64,000 nucleotides of DNA. Origin: JACZWL01 sp046756445 (lineage in GTDB: Bacteria; Pseudomonadota; Gammaproteobacteria; Steroidobacterales; Woeseiaceae). The notes under the pieces were generated by a model that did not search any database, was not told the origin of the DNA, and worked only from the letters and a program-made list of their open reading frames with translations. The translations under genes were made by a program, and so were the position numbers. Location: assembly GCA_046756445.1 (NCBI GenBank), contig JBHHWI010000001.1, forward strand, positions 9,169 to 73,168, in the 5' to 3' direction. Below are positions 36,269 to 45,505 of this stretch, piece after piece; the stretch's first letter is position 1; every line of letters starts with the position of its first letter.

Positions 36269-36749
36269 CGCGGTCCATTGTGATGAACGAGAACCCGAAT
36301 TGTCGCGAGTCGGATTCGGCAAAGTCCTCGCGATCGGTTATCCGCCACTCGCTCTCGTCGATCCCGGGGAAATAGGCATCGCCTTCCACCTCGGCGTTTA
36401 CGCGGGTCATGTAGATCCGGTCCGCCATCGGCAACATCTGCTCGTAGATCTTCCCGCCGCCGATGACCATCACTTCTTCGGCGTCTCCTGAAAGCTCCAG
36501 CGCATTGTCCGTGCTGACCGCGACCTCGCAGCCATCGATCTCGAGCCCGGGGCGCGTGCTCAAAACGATGTTTTGCCGCTCTGGCAGCGGTTTGCCGATC
36601 GATTCAAAGGTCCGTCGCCCCATGATCACGGGTTTGCCGGTTGTCAGACGCTTGAATCGTTTCAGGTCGTCAGGCAGGCGCCAGGGCAGTTGTCCGTGTT
36701 GACCGATTACGTTATTCGTCGAGGCGGCAACGATGATGCTGATTTTCAC
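36252..36749 (-). CDS. folA: Dihydrofolate reductase
   Basis: 165 residues from GTG at 36749. The enzyme reduces dihydrofolate produced by ThyA. Motifs: VAASTNNVIGQHGQLPWRLP with the catalytic acid, GKPVIMGRRTFESIG, and MVIGGGKIYE. The frame continues 78 codons upstream, but these lie within the inverted-repeat element and show no DHFR homology. The GTG lies directly beside one end of that element, and no clear ribosome-binding site precedes it, so expression may depend on translation or promoters from within the insertion. Confidence 0.93.
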   Translation of the reverse strand: MKISIIVAASTNNVIGQHGQLPWRLPDDLKRFKRLTTGKPVIMGRRTFESIGKPLPERQNIVLSTRPGLEIDGCEVAVSTDNALELSGDAEEVMVIGGGKIYEQMLPMADRIYMTRVNAEVEGDAYFPGIDESEWRITDREDFAESDSRQFGFSFITMDRVNSAA

Positions 36750-37024
36750 TAGAAGCGGTCTCAATAATATCCGCGAGCCGCGTTTCTGCGACCACTGGCT
36801 TCGATGGCGAGGCGCGCGGCGCGTCCAAATCGTAAGGTCATTGGCAAGGCGCGCAACAAAGCCGTCGGGGCAGTGGCGCGAAACCGGTACGGGAAGCGCC
36901 TTTGCGGGCGATCCACTTTGTCGCTCGTCGTTCATATGGAATGACCATTTCTCACTCCTCGCTTCGCGCGGCTCATCCCGCAAAGGCTGCTTCGCGACCG
37001 CAGATATTTTTGAGATCGCTTCTA
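36750..37024 (-). repeat. MITE-like inverted-repeat element between thyA and folA
   Basis: About 271 bp with terminal inverted repeats of about 24 bp (GAAGCGGTCTCAA and GAAGCGATCTCAA at the tips; 21 of the first 24 bases agree), flanked on both sides by TA. It fills almost the entire gap between the thyA stop and the folA start. An inner inverted repeat CCTTTGCGG / CCGCAAAGG is also present. No transposase is encoded. TA flanks point to IS630/Tc1-mariner-type mobilisation, which is inference. Confidence 0.65.
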
Positions 37025-37025
37025 A

Positions 37026-37820
37026 CTAGACGGCGACGGCGGCGCGGATATGCGGATGGCACTCGTAATTGAGGATCTCGAAATCCTCGAAGCGGTAGTC
37101 GAAGATGCTGTCCGGCCGGCGCTTGATCGCCAGACGCGGCAGCGCCAGCGGCTCACGCCCGAGTTGTTCATCTGCCTGCTCGAGATGATTCAGATAGAGA
37201 TGGCAGTCGCCGCCGATCCAGACGAAATCGCCGACGTTGAGATCTGCCTGCTGCGCCAGCATGTGCGTCAGCAAAGCGTAAGATGCGATGTTGAACGGCA
37301 CCCCGAGAAAGATATCGGCGCTTCGCTGATACAGCTGGCATGAGAGCCGGCCGTCGGCGACGTAAAACTGAAACATACAGTGGCACGGAGGCAGCGCCAT
37401 CTTCGGTATGTCGGCAACGTTCCAGGCATTGACTATCAGCCGCCGCGAGTCGGGGTCATTCCGCAGGTCTTCCACGAGCTGACCGATCTGATCGACCGTT
37501 TGTCCATCGGGCGCAGCCCAGCTGCGCCACTGCACGCCGTACACGGGGCCGAGTTCGCCATTCTCGTCCGCCCAGTCGTTCCAGATCGACACCCCGTTTT
37601 CCTCGAGGTACCGGATGTTCGAGTCGCCACTCAAAAACCACAGCAGCTCGTGAATAATGGAACGCAGATGCAGCTTCTTGGTCGTGACGACCGGAAAGCC
37701 CCTGGCAAGATCGAAGCGCATCTGATAACCGAACATGCTCAGCGTGCCGGTCCCGGTCCGGTCCTCCTTGCGGACGCCGTTGTCGCGCGCATAGCGCATC
37801 ATCGACAGAAACTGCTGCAT
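37026..37820 (-). CDS. thyA: Thymidylate synthase
   Basis: 264 residues, identical in length to E. coli ThyA. It methylates dUMP with methylenetetrahydrofolate. The nucleophile is Cys146 in PPCHCMFQFY; RKDRTGTGT-type sequence appears as RKEDRTGTGTLSMFG near the N-terminus, and FNIASYALLTHM near residue 180. The ATG shares one base with the lgt stop. lgt-thyA-folA is a known order, here split before folA by the inserted element. Confidence 0.97.
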   Translation of the reverse strand: MQQFLSMMRYARDNGVRKEDRTGTGTLSMFGYQMRFDLARGFPVVTTKKLHLRSIIHELLWFLSGDSNIRYLEENGVSIWNDWADENGELGPVYGVQWRSWAAPDGQTVDQIGQLVEDLRNDPDSRRLIVNAWNVADIPKMALPPCHCMFQFYVADGRLSCQLYQRSADIFLGVPFNIASYALLTHMLAQQADLNVGDFVWIGGDCHLYLNHLEQADEQLGREPLALPRLAIKRRPDSIFDYRFEDFEILNYECHPHIRAAVAV

Positions 37821-38617
37821 CAGGCGGCCTCCTCGGGCTTCGGCCTGTACGCCATTATCAGCATTGTAATCGCGGCCACGATCATTGGCACGCTCAACAC
37901 CTGTCCCATCGTAATCCAGCCGAAGGCGAGGTAGCCACCATCCTCACTCAAGTGCGCGTCCGGCACGCGGTAAAACTCGATGAACACGCGGAAAACACCG
38001 TACCAGAGCAGGAACATGGCGGACACTGCCATGTAAGGCCGTCGCTTGGCCGAAAACCACCAGACGATGACGAACAATACCAGTCCCTCGAGTAATGCCT
38101 CATAGAGTTGCGAAGGGTGCAGCACCTCGTCGCCGACCCTGAATCCCCATGGCGCGTCGGTCGGCTTTCCCCAGAGCTCGTTGTTGATGAAGTTGCCGAT
38201 GCGCCCGAAGCCCAGCCCCAGCGGGCATAGCGGTGCCACAAAATCAGTCATCTGCCACATGGTCCTGCCGAGCGAGCGCCCGTAGAGCCACATCGCCACC
38301 AGCACGCCGGCCAGCCCGCCGTGAAACGACATGCCGCCTTCCCAGATCTTGAAGATGTAAAGGAGATCGTCGGCCATCTCGTCCCAGCCGTACACCAGGC
38401 AGTAGCCGGTCCGGCCGCCGATGATCACACCGAGCATCATGTAGAAGACGAGATCGTCGGTCTGAGCGGTATTTACCGGCGCATGACTCCTGGCGGCTCG
38501 CTTTCGCGCCAGGATCCAGCCGATCACGAATCCCAGGACATACATCATTCCGTACCAGCGAACCTTCAGGAATCCGATTGAGAAGATGACGGGGTCGAAT
38601 TGGGGGTAGTCGATCAT
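37820..38617 (-). CDS. lgt: Phosphatidylglycerol-prolipoprotein diacylglyceryl transferase
   Basis: 265 residues. Lgt attaches diacylglycerol to the lipobox cysteine of lipoproteins such as RlpA. Seven membrane helices are predicted. The Lgt signature GRIGNFINNELWGKPTD and the HPSQLYEA segment are present, as are GGMSFHGG and RWYGMMY. The ATG at 38617 begins directly with the conserved N-terminus IDYPQFDPV; the longer open frame upstream is not conserved. Confidence 0.96.
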   Translation of the reverse strand: MIDYPQFDPVIFSIGFLKVRWYGMMYVLGFVIGWILARKRAARSHAPVNTAQTDDLVFYMMLGVIIGGRTGYCLVYGWDEMADDLLYIFKIWEGGMSFHGGLAGVLVAMWLYGRSLGRTMWQMTDFVAPLCPLGLGFGRIGNFINNELWGKPTDAPWGFRVGDEVLHPSQLYEALLEGLVLFVIVWWFSAKRRPYMAVSAMFLLWYGVFRVFIEFYRVPDAHLSEDGGYLAFGWITMGQVLSVPMIVAAITMLIMAYRPKPEEAA

Positions 38618-38675
38618 CGGCGCTAGTCTATCACCGCAACCGGACGACGCGCCGTTTGAGTTATAGTGCAACGAA

Positions 38676-40757
38676 ATGAGTGCGTCGGCGAAACACGAAA
38701 ACCGTTTGTGTTCCGAATCCAGCCCGTATCTGCTGCAACATGCCGGCAATCCGGTCGACTGGTATCCGTGGGGCGACGATGCGCTCGAACTCGCCAGAGA
38801 TTCCGGCAAGCCCATCCTGCTGTCGGTCGGATACTCGGCCTGTCACTGGTGCCACGTCATGGCGCACGAATCCTTCGAGGACGAGGAAACGGCGTCGTTG
38901 ATGAACGAGCTGTTCGTGAATATCAAGGTCGATCGCGAGGAGCGTCCCGACATCGACAGGATCTACCAGACGGCGCATCAGTTGCTGACACAGCGGCCCG
39001 GCGGCTGGCCGCTGACCGTTTTCATCAACCCGGAAGATCAGCGGCCTTTCTTCGCCGGCACCTACTTTCCGAAGCAGGCGCGCTACGGCATGCCGGCGTT
39101 TTCGGATCTGTTGCAGCGCGTGGCCGCTTACTTTGCCGAGAACCGGGACGAGGTAGTCGATCAGGGCAGGCAGCTAGAGCTGGGCCTGGGCAGGCTCGAG
39201 CCCGAGGCGGTTGCCGGTGACCACGAGCTGACCGCCGAACCGATCACGGCCGCCAGGCAGAGGATTGCAGACGGTTTCGATCGGGATTTCGGCGGCATCG
39301 GCACCGCCCCCAAGTTTCCGCACCCCGAAAACCTGGATCGCCTGTTGCGGCACTGGCGCGCGGGCGCCGGCGGCCCCGAGCCGGACGTCGATGCGTTACA
39401 CATGGTGTCGCTGACGCTCACCCGCATGGCCGAGGGCGGCATCTACGATCAGCTCGGCGGCGGCTTTTGCCGCTATTCGGTCGACCGTTGCTGGCAGATT
39501 CCACATTTCGAGAAGATGCTGTACGACAACGGGCCGTTGCTGGCGCTTTACGCGCAGGCGTTTCTGGCCACCGGCGACGCGCTGTTCGCGCGCATTGCCG
39601 GTGAAACGGCAGACTGGATGATCTCCGACATGCAATCGCCGGAAGGCGGTTTCTATGCGGCACGCGACGCCGACTCGGAGGGCGAGGAAGGCCGTTACTA
39701 TGTCTGGACGCCTGAACAAGCCGGGAGCCTCCTCGATCGCGAGACCTATGATCTCCTGGCAACCCGATTCGGGCTGGACGCGGATGCGAATTTCGAGGGC
39801 AGGTGGCACCTCACGGTGCGCCATCGCATCGACACTATTGCGGAGGCGGCCGGGTTGAGACAAAGCGACGTCGAAGAAAAGATCGACGACGCGAGAAAGA
39901 TCCTGCTCGACGCGCGCGGTCAGCGTGTCGCCCCCGGCAGAGACGACAAGCAACTGACATCGTGGAATGCGCTCGCGATCCGCGGCCTGGCCATAGCCGG
40001 CATGGTGCTCGACCGGCCCGGGTTGATCGACGCGGCCGCAAGGGCCGCGGATTTCATCGAGCGGGAGCTTGTCCGTGACGGACGCCTGATGGCCAGCTAC
40101 AAGGACGGCGAGTCGCGCTTCGCCGCGTATCTGGACGATCACGTTTTCATGCTCGATGCCCTGCTGTACCTCTTGCAGGCTCGCTGGAGCGGCCGTCACC
40201 TCGAGCTGGCGATCCGGCTCGCCGATCTGACGCTGGAGCACTTTCAGGATCGGGACAAAGGGGGCTTCTACTTCACCGCAGACGACCATGAGACGTTGAT
40301 GCACCGGCCCAAGCCGCTGCCGGACGAAGCGATGCCCTCGGGCAACGGCATCGCCGCCTATTCATTGCAGCGGCTCGGCTATCTGCTGGCCCGGCCGCGA
40401 TACCTGGAAGCCGCCGAGGGCACGCTCAGAAGTGCCTGGCGGGCGATGAGCGAGTATCCGCATGGCCACGTCAGCCTGATCACCGCGCTTGAAGAATACC
40501 TGTCGCCGCCGGAAATCATCATCATTCGGGGCGATGAGGCACAAGCCAGCCGGTGGCGCGGTACGGCCGCGAACACTTACGCACCGCGGCGGCTGATTTT
40601 CGCCATCGACAGGGACGCCGAAGATCTGCCGGCCGCGTTGATGGAGAAGCGCGCCATTGAAAACGGGATCACTGCCTACCGCTGCGTCGGTAGCCGCTGT
40701 TCCCCGCCCATCAAGAGCGTGAACGAACTAGTAGTCGAACTTGCGGGCGCCAAATAG
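38676..40757 (+). CDS. Thioredoxin-fold DUF255 protein (YyaL/SPATA20 family)
   Basis: 693 residues. An N-terminal thioredoxin-like domain (1-165) begins with the family hallmark NRLCSESSPYLLQHAGNPV and has the redox motif Cys56-HW-Cys59. A long alpha/alpha-toroid domain like glycosidase or epimerase folds follows (about 190-650). No signal peptide is present, so it should be cytoplasmic. The biochemical function is unknown despite wide conservation from bacteria to animals. The end overlaps the convergent aminotransferase gene by 30 bp. Confidence 0.88.
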   Translation: MSASAKHENRLCSESSPYLLQHAGNPVDWYPWGDDALELARDSGKPILLSVGYSACHWCHVMAHESFEDEETASLMNELFVNIKVDREERPDIDRIYQTAHQLLTQRPGGWPLTVFINPEDQRPFFAGTYFPKQARYGMPAFSDLLQRVAAYFAENRDEVVDQGRQLELGLGRLEPEAVAGDHELTAEPITAARQRIADGFDRDFGGIGTAPKFPHPENLDRLLRHWRAGAGGPEPDVDALHMVSLTLTRMAEGGIYDQLGGGFCRYSVDRCWQIPHFEKMLYDNGPLLALYAQAFLATGDALFARIAGETADWMISDMQSPEGGFYAARDADSEGEEGRYYVWTPEQAGSLLDRETYDLLATRFGLDADANFEGRWHLTVRHRIDTIAEAAGLRQSDVEEKIDDARKILLDARGQRVAPGRDDKQLTSWNALAIRGLAIAGMVLDRPGLIDAAARAADFIERELVRDGRLMASYKDGESRFAAYLDDHVFMLDALLYLLQARWSGRHLELAIRLADLTLEHFQDRDKGGFYFTADDHETLMHRPKPLPDEAMPSGNGIAAYSLQRLGYLLARPRYLEAAEGTLRSAWRAMSEYPHGHVSLITALEEYLSPPEIIIIRGDEAQASRWRGTAANTYAPRRLIFAIDRDAEDLPAALMEKRAIENGITAYRCVGSRCSPPIKSVNELVVELAGAK

Positions 40758-41567
40758 CCGCTGCGCGGTTCCCCATGCCGGACCGACCGCGCCGCTCCCG
40801 ACCGGGTTGCCATCCAGTTCGACGACGGGCGCGACGTTCCTGCTGGAACTCGTCAGCCAGATCTCGTCCGCATCGCGGGCTTCCGCCATACTCACAACAC
40901 GTTCCTCGACGTGCATGGAGCCGTCGTTGCGCAGCATGTCCAGCAACATCAGGCGTGTGATGCCCGGCAGGACCTGGTGGTCCAGGGGCGGCGTGATGAC
41001 GATTCCGTCCTTGATGATGAACGCATTGCTGGCACTGCCCTCGGTAATCTCGCCGGCCGCGTTGTAAAGCAGCGTCTCATCGTTTCCCTCGGCCTGGCCT
41101 TTCTGGAAATGAATGATATTACCCAGGAGCGCGGTGGATTTGATGTTGCACCGGCGCCAGCGTTTGTCCTCGGCGCTGGAAATCTTCAGGGGAGTCGCCG
41201 GCGTCGTGGAAAGCTCCGATGCGAACCCGAAGACGGTCGGCGTGATGCCTTCGGGATACGCGTGATGCCGCTTCGTGTCGGCGCCGCGACTGACCTGGAG
41301 ATAGATCGCCAGATCACCGCCACCGTTGCGCTCGATCAACTGGTCGCAGACCTCGCGCCACTGCCGGTGCGACCATCCCAGGCGGATTTCCACTGCGGCC
41401 AGGCCTTCGGCCATGCGGTTCATGTGCAGCTTGAAGCCGATCGGCCTGCCGTCGTGGACGGGAACCACTTCGTATATGCCGTCGCCGAACAGGAAGCCGC
41501 GGTCCATCGGGGAAATCCGTGCATCTTCCAGGGGCAGGTACTCGCCATTCAGGTATGCAACAGTCAT
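40728..41567 (-). CDS. Class IV aminotransferase, D-amino-acid transaminase-like
   Basis: 279 residues. Fold-type IV PLP enzyme: YLNGEYLPLEDARISPMDRGFLFGDGIYE at the start is divided between the N-terminal strand and the ISP(M)DRGFLFGDG motif; the PLP lysine is in CNIKSTALLGN, and EGSASNAFII is the phosphate-side motif. D-alanine:2-oxoglutarate transamination is the usual assignment, but branched-chain or lyase activity cannot be separated by sequence alone. Third in a minus-strand operon after another class IV enzyme and a sulfotransferase-like gene, 5 bp behind the latter. Confidence 0.85.
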   Translation of the reverse strand: MTVAYLNGEYLPLEDARISPMDRGFLFGDGIYEVVPVHDGRPIGFKLHMNRMAEGLAAVEIRLGWSHRQWREVCDQLIERNGGGDLAIYLQVSRGADTKRHHAYPEGITPTVFGFASELSTTPATPLKISSAEDKRWRRCNIKSTALLGNIIHFQKGQAEGNDETLLYNAAGEITEGSASNAFIIKDGIVITPPLDHQVLPGITRLMLLDMLRNDGSMHVEERVVSMAEARDADEIWLTSSSRNVAPVVELDGNPVGSGAVGPAWGTAQRLFGARKFDY

Positions 41568-41572
41568 CGTCT

Positions 41573-42304
41573 CTATCTGATCGCAACGCGTGCAAGCGCA
41601 TCATAGTAGGGCATGCACTCGCCGAACAGGGCCTCGAGACGTTCTGGAAAAGGTTCGGTCTTGGGCTCGTAGGGTTGGAACCCTGTCGAGCGATGCACGC
41701 CGGCGTACCAGTACTCCGCCCAGATCCCGTCTTCGGTCCTGGCGCCGGCCGGCCACGACAGCATCGCCTCGTCGAAGGAAATGCCGACATGCCCGCACAG
41801 TTTCTCGAGAACACCGCGCGGATCCTCCAGTGTCGCTCTGGCATCCAGTACCGGAGGCTCCTGGCCGAGCGACTGCAGATACTCGAGGAGGTCCAGATGC
41901 ATTTTATAGCCGACGTCCGCGAGCGTCGGATCGCTGACCTGCTCGGCATAGGAGGGCAGCATGTCGCGAGGGTGCCGGGTGAGCAAGACGTTGACGGTCC
42001 GGCTCATGAACGACTGATCCAGTTCGACCAGGTGGTGAGTCATCTGCTTGAAAAAGGCGACCGGTGTCGGTTGCGGCCCGAGGATGATATCGGCGACCAC
42101 TTTTTCGCCGTCGTTTTCCATTGTGGCGATGATGTCGTCGGCACCCGGATGATATTCCCGGGCCCCGGTGTTGACGAGGTAATGCGCGTACAGCGGTTCA
42201 TCATATACGGTGGTGTCCGCGCGTTGGGCGAACGAATACATCAAGGCTGTCGATATGTTCCTCGGGCCGCTCCAGACGCATAGACGTACCGGGTCGTCTG
42301 ACAC
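41573..42304 (-). CDS. Sulfotransferase-like protein
   Basis: 243 residues from GTG. The N-terminus VWSGPRNISTALMYSFAQR resembles the PAPS 5'-phosphosulfate loop of sulfotransferases (a P-loop-like SxPRNxST), and VLLTRHPRDMLPSYAEQ resembles the 3'-phosphate-binding segment with its arginine. It belongs to the small family often annotated next to or fused with branched-chain aminotransferase genes. The acceptor is unknown, and whether it transfers sulfate at all is unproven. It sits 9 bp after the upstream class IV aminotransferase. Confidence 0.75.
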   Translation of the reverse strand: MSDDPVRLCVWSGPRNISTALMYSFAQRADTTVYDEPLYAHYLVNTGAREYHPGADDIIATMENDGEKVVADIILGPQPTPVAFFKQMTHHLVELDQSFMSRTVNVLLTRHPRDMLPSYAEQVSDPTLADVGYKMHLDLLEYLQSLGQEPPVLDARATLEDPRGVLEKLCGHVGISFDEAMLSWPAGARTEDGIWAEYWYAGVHRSTGFQPYEPKTEPFPERLEALFGECMPYYDALARVAIR

Positions 42305-42313
42305 GCCCGCTGC

Positions 42314-43243
42314 CTACTTTGCCTCTCGTGCGGCGAGCACTGCGGCATTGATCGCATCCCGGTACAGCGACTCGAGCCGACGCGTCACCGGACCGGGGCC
42401 GCCGTCCCCGATGCTGCGGCCGTCAACGGCCGTCACCGGCGTAAGCCCACCGAATGTACCCGTAACGAATGCCTCATCCGCGCCGTAGACGTCAAAAAGC
42501 GAGAAGTTTTTTTGCAGGCACAGGATATCGTCTTCGCCGCATGCTTTGATGATTTTGCCGCGGGTGATCCCATTCATGCAGTACTGCCCCGTTGATGTCC
42601 ATACTTCCCCGTCCCTGACCATGAAGAAATTGGTTGCGTTGCAGGTCGAGACGAAGCCGTGAACATCGAGCATCAGCGCCTCGTCCGCCCCGGCCTCGAT
42701 TGCCTGAATCAGCGCCAGGACCTCGTGCAGCTTGCTGTGGCAGTTCAGCCGCGGGTCGAGATAGTCCGGCGACCCGCGCCGTATGCTGCTGGTGAACAGG
42801 GTTATTCCGTTCTCCCTGCTCTCCGGGCTGGCCTGTTTGTGCTCGGCGATGATAACGAGATTGGGACCGCCGACGACGAAACGCGGGTCCTGCGACGGCG
42901 TTTTTTTGGCGCCGCGCGTCAGCATGAAACGCACATGCACATTATCGTGCATGTCGTTGGCGTCGATCGTGCGCCTGAGTTCCGCGATAAGCTCATCGCG
43001 GCTCATGCCGATATCCATGCCGACCGTCGCGGCCGACTGCCAGAGCCGGTCCAGGTGCTCATCGAGAAACACGAGAACACCGTCATGCAGGCGCAATGCT
43101 TCCCAGATACCGTCGCCTATCAGGTAGCCGCTGTCGAAGACGGATATCTTTGCTTTGTCACGCGGTACCAGGTCGCCGTTGACGTATATCAGGACCTTGT
43201 CGTTGCGTTCGTCAGCGACCGCGTTGTGCGTCCCATGAAACAT
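42314..43243 (-). CDS. Class IV aminotransferase, branched-chain (IlvE-like)
   Basis: 309 residues. The sequence IYVNGDLVPRDKAKISVFDSGYLIGDG is the class IV N-terminal signature in two halves; the PLP lysine is in LNCHSKLHEVLALI and STCNATNFFMV is the phosphate motif. It most likely transaminates branched-chain or related amino acids. The ATG at 43243 was preferred to GTG at 43261 because the first six residues look dispensable; both lack a strong ribosome-binding site. First gene of the three-gene aminotransferase/sulfotransferase operon. Confidence 0.82.
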   Translation of the reverse strand: MFHGTHNAVADERNDKVLIYVNGDLVPRDKAKISVFDSGYLIGDGIWEALRLHDGVLVFLDEHLDRLWQSAATVGMDIGMSRDELIAELRRTIDANDMHDNVHVRFMLTRGAKKTPSQDPRFVVGGPNLVIIAEHKQASPESRENGITLFTSSIRRGSPDYLDPRLNCHSKLHEVLALIQAIEAGADEALMLDVHGFVSTCNATNFFMVRDGEVWTSTGQYCMNGITRGKIIKACGEDDILCLQKNFSLFDVYGADEAFVTGTFGGLTPVTAVDGRSIGDGGPGPVTRRLESLYRDAINAAVLAAREAK

Positions 43244-43326
43244 TAGGCTGCGAACATACACGCTTAAGAGCGGAATGCAATCGAAACTGATACCCTTATG
43301 CGAAACCGGGAGAACAGGATTTCTTC

Positions 43327-44433
43327 ATGCATCGCCCGACTGTTGTTGTCACCTGTCTGTTGCTCGCTGCCTCGGGTTCGATGGCCGATAGTCGCGGTGC
43401 ATTTGTCGCCACGCCGGTCGCGAGCTTCGATGAACCCTGGGCGATGAGCTTTCTGCCCGACGGCCGGCTGCTCGTCACCGAGAAAGCGGGCCGATTGTTC
43501 GTCGTTACCTCGGACGGCGACAAGTCCGGGCCCGTATCCGGCGTTCCCGACGTCGCCTACGGCGGCCAGGGTGGCTTTGGCGACGTGGTCCCGCATCCCG
43601 ATTACGCATCCAACGGACTGGTCTATATCAGCTACGCGGAAGCGGGTGAGGGCGAGCTGCGCGGCGCCGCCGTGGCGCGAGCCAGGCTCGTCTTCGATGC
43701 CGCGGGTGGCCGGCTGGAAGGCCTCAAAGTTATCTGGCGGCAAGTTCCGAAAGTGACCGGAGGCGGCCATTTTGGGCACCGGATCGCATTCTCGCCGGAC
43801 GGCTGCCTGTTCATTTCCTCGGGCGAGCGGCAGAAATTCGATCCGTCTCAGGACATGCAGCAAAACCTCGGCAAGCTGGTGCGACTGAATGATGACGGCT
43901 CCGTGCCGGATGACAATCCGTTTTTTGACCAGGGTGGCGTCGCCGCACAGGTCTGGTCGCTCGGCCACCGCAATCCACTGGGGCTTGCATTCGATCAGCA
44001 AGGCCGGCTGTGGAATGTCGAGATGGGACCGAAAGGCGGTGACGAACTCAACCTCGTCGTTCGTGGCGAGAATTACGGATATCCGATCGTCTCCAACGGC
44101 GATCACTACGACGGCACCGACATTCCGGACCACGACACGCGACCGGAGTTTGCGGCGCCCAGGGCCTGGTGGACGCCGGTGATATCGCCCGGCGGACTGA
44201 TGATTTATACGGGCGACCTTTTTCCGCGGTGGAAAGGCGACGCGTTCATCGCCGGCCTGTCATCGAAGTCCCTCGTGCGGGTAGACATCGACGGCGACGC
44301 CGCCTCGGAAGCGGAGCGATTCGACATGAAAGAACGGATTCGCGGCGTCAGACAGGGGCCGGACGGTGCGATCTGGCTGATCGAGGACGGTGCGGGCGGA
44401 CGGCTGCTGAAGCTCACGCCGGAAAGCCAGTGA
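43327..44433 (+). CDS. PQQ-dependent sugar dehydrogenase (GDH-B/YliI family)
   Basis: 368 residues with a signal peptide (about 1-20, ending SMADS). A six-bladed beta-propeller is expected: PWAMSFLPDGRLLVTEKAGRL, GGGHFGHRIAFSPDG with the catalytic-type histidine, and SLGHRNPLGLAF. Family members oxidise aldose sugars at C1 in the periplasm with pyrroloquinoline quinone. No pqq synthesis genes are in view. It diverges from the aminotransferase operon and overlaps the next gene by 4 bp (GTGA). Confidence 0.88.
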   Translation: MHRPTVVVTCLLLAASGSMADSRGAFVATPVASFDEPWAMSFLPDGRLLVTEKAGRLFVVTSDGDKSGPVSGVPDVAYGGQGGFGDVVPHPDYASNGLVYISYAEAGEGELRGAAVARARLVFDAAGGRLEGLKVIWRQVPKVTGGGHFGHRIAFSPDGCLFISSGERQKFDPSQDMQQNLGKLVRLNDDGSVPDDNPFFDQGGVAAQVWSLGHRNPLGLAFDQQGRLWNVEMGPKGGDELNLVVRGENYGYPIVSNGDHYDGTDIPDHDTRPEFAAPRAWWTPVISPGGLMIYTGDLFPRWKGDAFIAGLSSKSLVRVDIDGDAASEAERFDMKERIRGVRQGPDGAIWLIEDGAGGRLLKLTPESQ

Positions 44434-44846
44434 GTGCAGCCAGCGGCAAGTGTCTGTGCGGCGCCGTTCGCTTCACGGTTGACAGCATGAAGCCCCGCCA
44501 TTACGCCTGCCATTGCGGCATGTGCCGCCGCTGGAGCGGCGGTCCGCTACTCGCTGTATCGGTTTCAGGCGTGAAGTTCGAGGGTGACGACGATATCACG
44601 GTCTACGATTCCTCGGACTGGGCCCAGCGGGGATTCTGCCGCATTTGCGGGACGAATCTCTTCTACCGTCTCAAAGAGACCGGCGATTACGGGATCTGTG
44701 CCGGCGCCTTCGACGATGCCCCGGACCTGAAACTGACCGGCGAGCTGTTCATCGACAACAAGCCCGATGGCTATGACTTCGCCGGTGATCATCCCCGGCT
44801 GACCGAGGCCGAGACAATCGCGAAATTTTCGTCCTCCGGCGACTGA
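44430..44846 (+). CDS. GFA-family (glutathione-dependent formaldehyde-activating-like) protein
   Basis: 138 residues. The zinc cysteines of the GFA fold are visible: CLCGAVRF, CHCGMCRRWSGG and GFCRICGTNLFYRL. Apart from Gfa itself, the substrate of most members is unknown. The GTG at 44430 overlaps the stop of the PQQ dehydrogenase, and the stop overlaps the next ATG, so the three genes are translationally coupled. Confidence 0.85.
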   Translation: MSAASGKCLCGAVRFTVDSMKPRHYACHCGMCRRWSGGPLLAVSVSGVKFEGDDDITVYDSSDWAQRGFCRICGTNLFYRLKETGDYGICAGAFDDAPDLKLTGELFIDNKPDGYDFAGDHPRLTEAETIAKFSSSGD

Positions 44847-45505
44847 TGGCTGTTCCTGAACTCGACCTGGTCGTGTTCGACATGGCGGGCACGACGCTGC
44901 ACGCTTCCGACGAGGTCCTTGATGCATTCAGGGCGGCTTTTGCGCACTTCGATATCGAGTTGTCCGAGGAGGAGATTCGCGGGATTCGTGGCAAATCCAA
45001 ACGTGAAACGATTGCCGATCTGCTTATCGGCCACGAAGGATTGGATGCGGAGGAGGTTTACGCAGACTTCGAACAGATCCTCATGGACAGATTCGAGGCG
45101 CAGGATGTCGTGGCAATCGACGGCGCAGAAGAGACCTTCGCCTGGTTGAAATCACGGAACGCGAACATTGCCCTGAATACGGGATTCGATCGGGCGATTG
45201 CCGACATGCTGATTCGAAGGGTCGGTTGGGACACCATGGTCGACGCTGTCGTAACCAACAGTGACGTTCCGACAGGACGCCCTGCGCCATTCCTGCTGTT
45301 TCGAGCTATGGAATGGACGGCTTGCAAGAGCGTTGACCGGGTCGCCGCAGTGGGCGACACAATCGCTGATTTGCAGGCCGCCAGCAACGCCGGCGTCAAA
45401 TGGCGCATCGGCGTGCTGTCGGGGGCCCATAGTGAAGCCCGGCTAAGGTCGTATCCGCACACTGCGATCGTCGAAACCGTCGCGGATCTGCCCGAGGTCC
45501 TTTAG
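44846..45505 (+). CDS. HAD hydrolase, phosphonatase-like
   Basis: 219 residues. The haloacid dehalogenase motif I is VVFDMAGTT (nucleophile Asp12), and the alanine two residues on, in place of the second aspartate, is typical of the phosphonatase branch. GKSKRETI at about 49-56 brings lysines close to the position of the Schiff-base lysine of phosphonoacetaldehyde hydrolase but in a different context. Motif III/IV AAVGDTIADLQAA is intact. It fits the 'phosphonatase-like hydrolase' family (TIGR03351), whose substrate is not established. No phosphonate uptake genes are near. Confidence 0.8.
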   Translation: MAVPELDLVVFDMAGTTLHASDEVLDAFRAAFAHFDIELSEEEIRGIRGKSKRETIADLLIGHEGLDAEEVYADFEQILMDRFEAQDVVAIDGAEETFAWLKSRNANIALNTGFDRAIADMLIRRVGWDTMVDAVVTNSDVPTGRPAPFLLFRAMEWTACKSVDRVAAVGDTIADLQAASNAGVKWRIGVLSGAHSEARLRSYPHTAIVETVADLPEVL

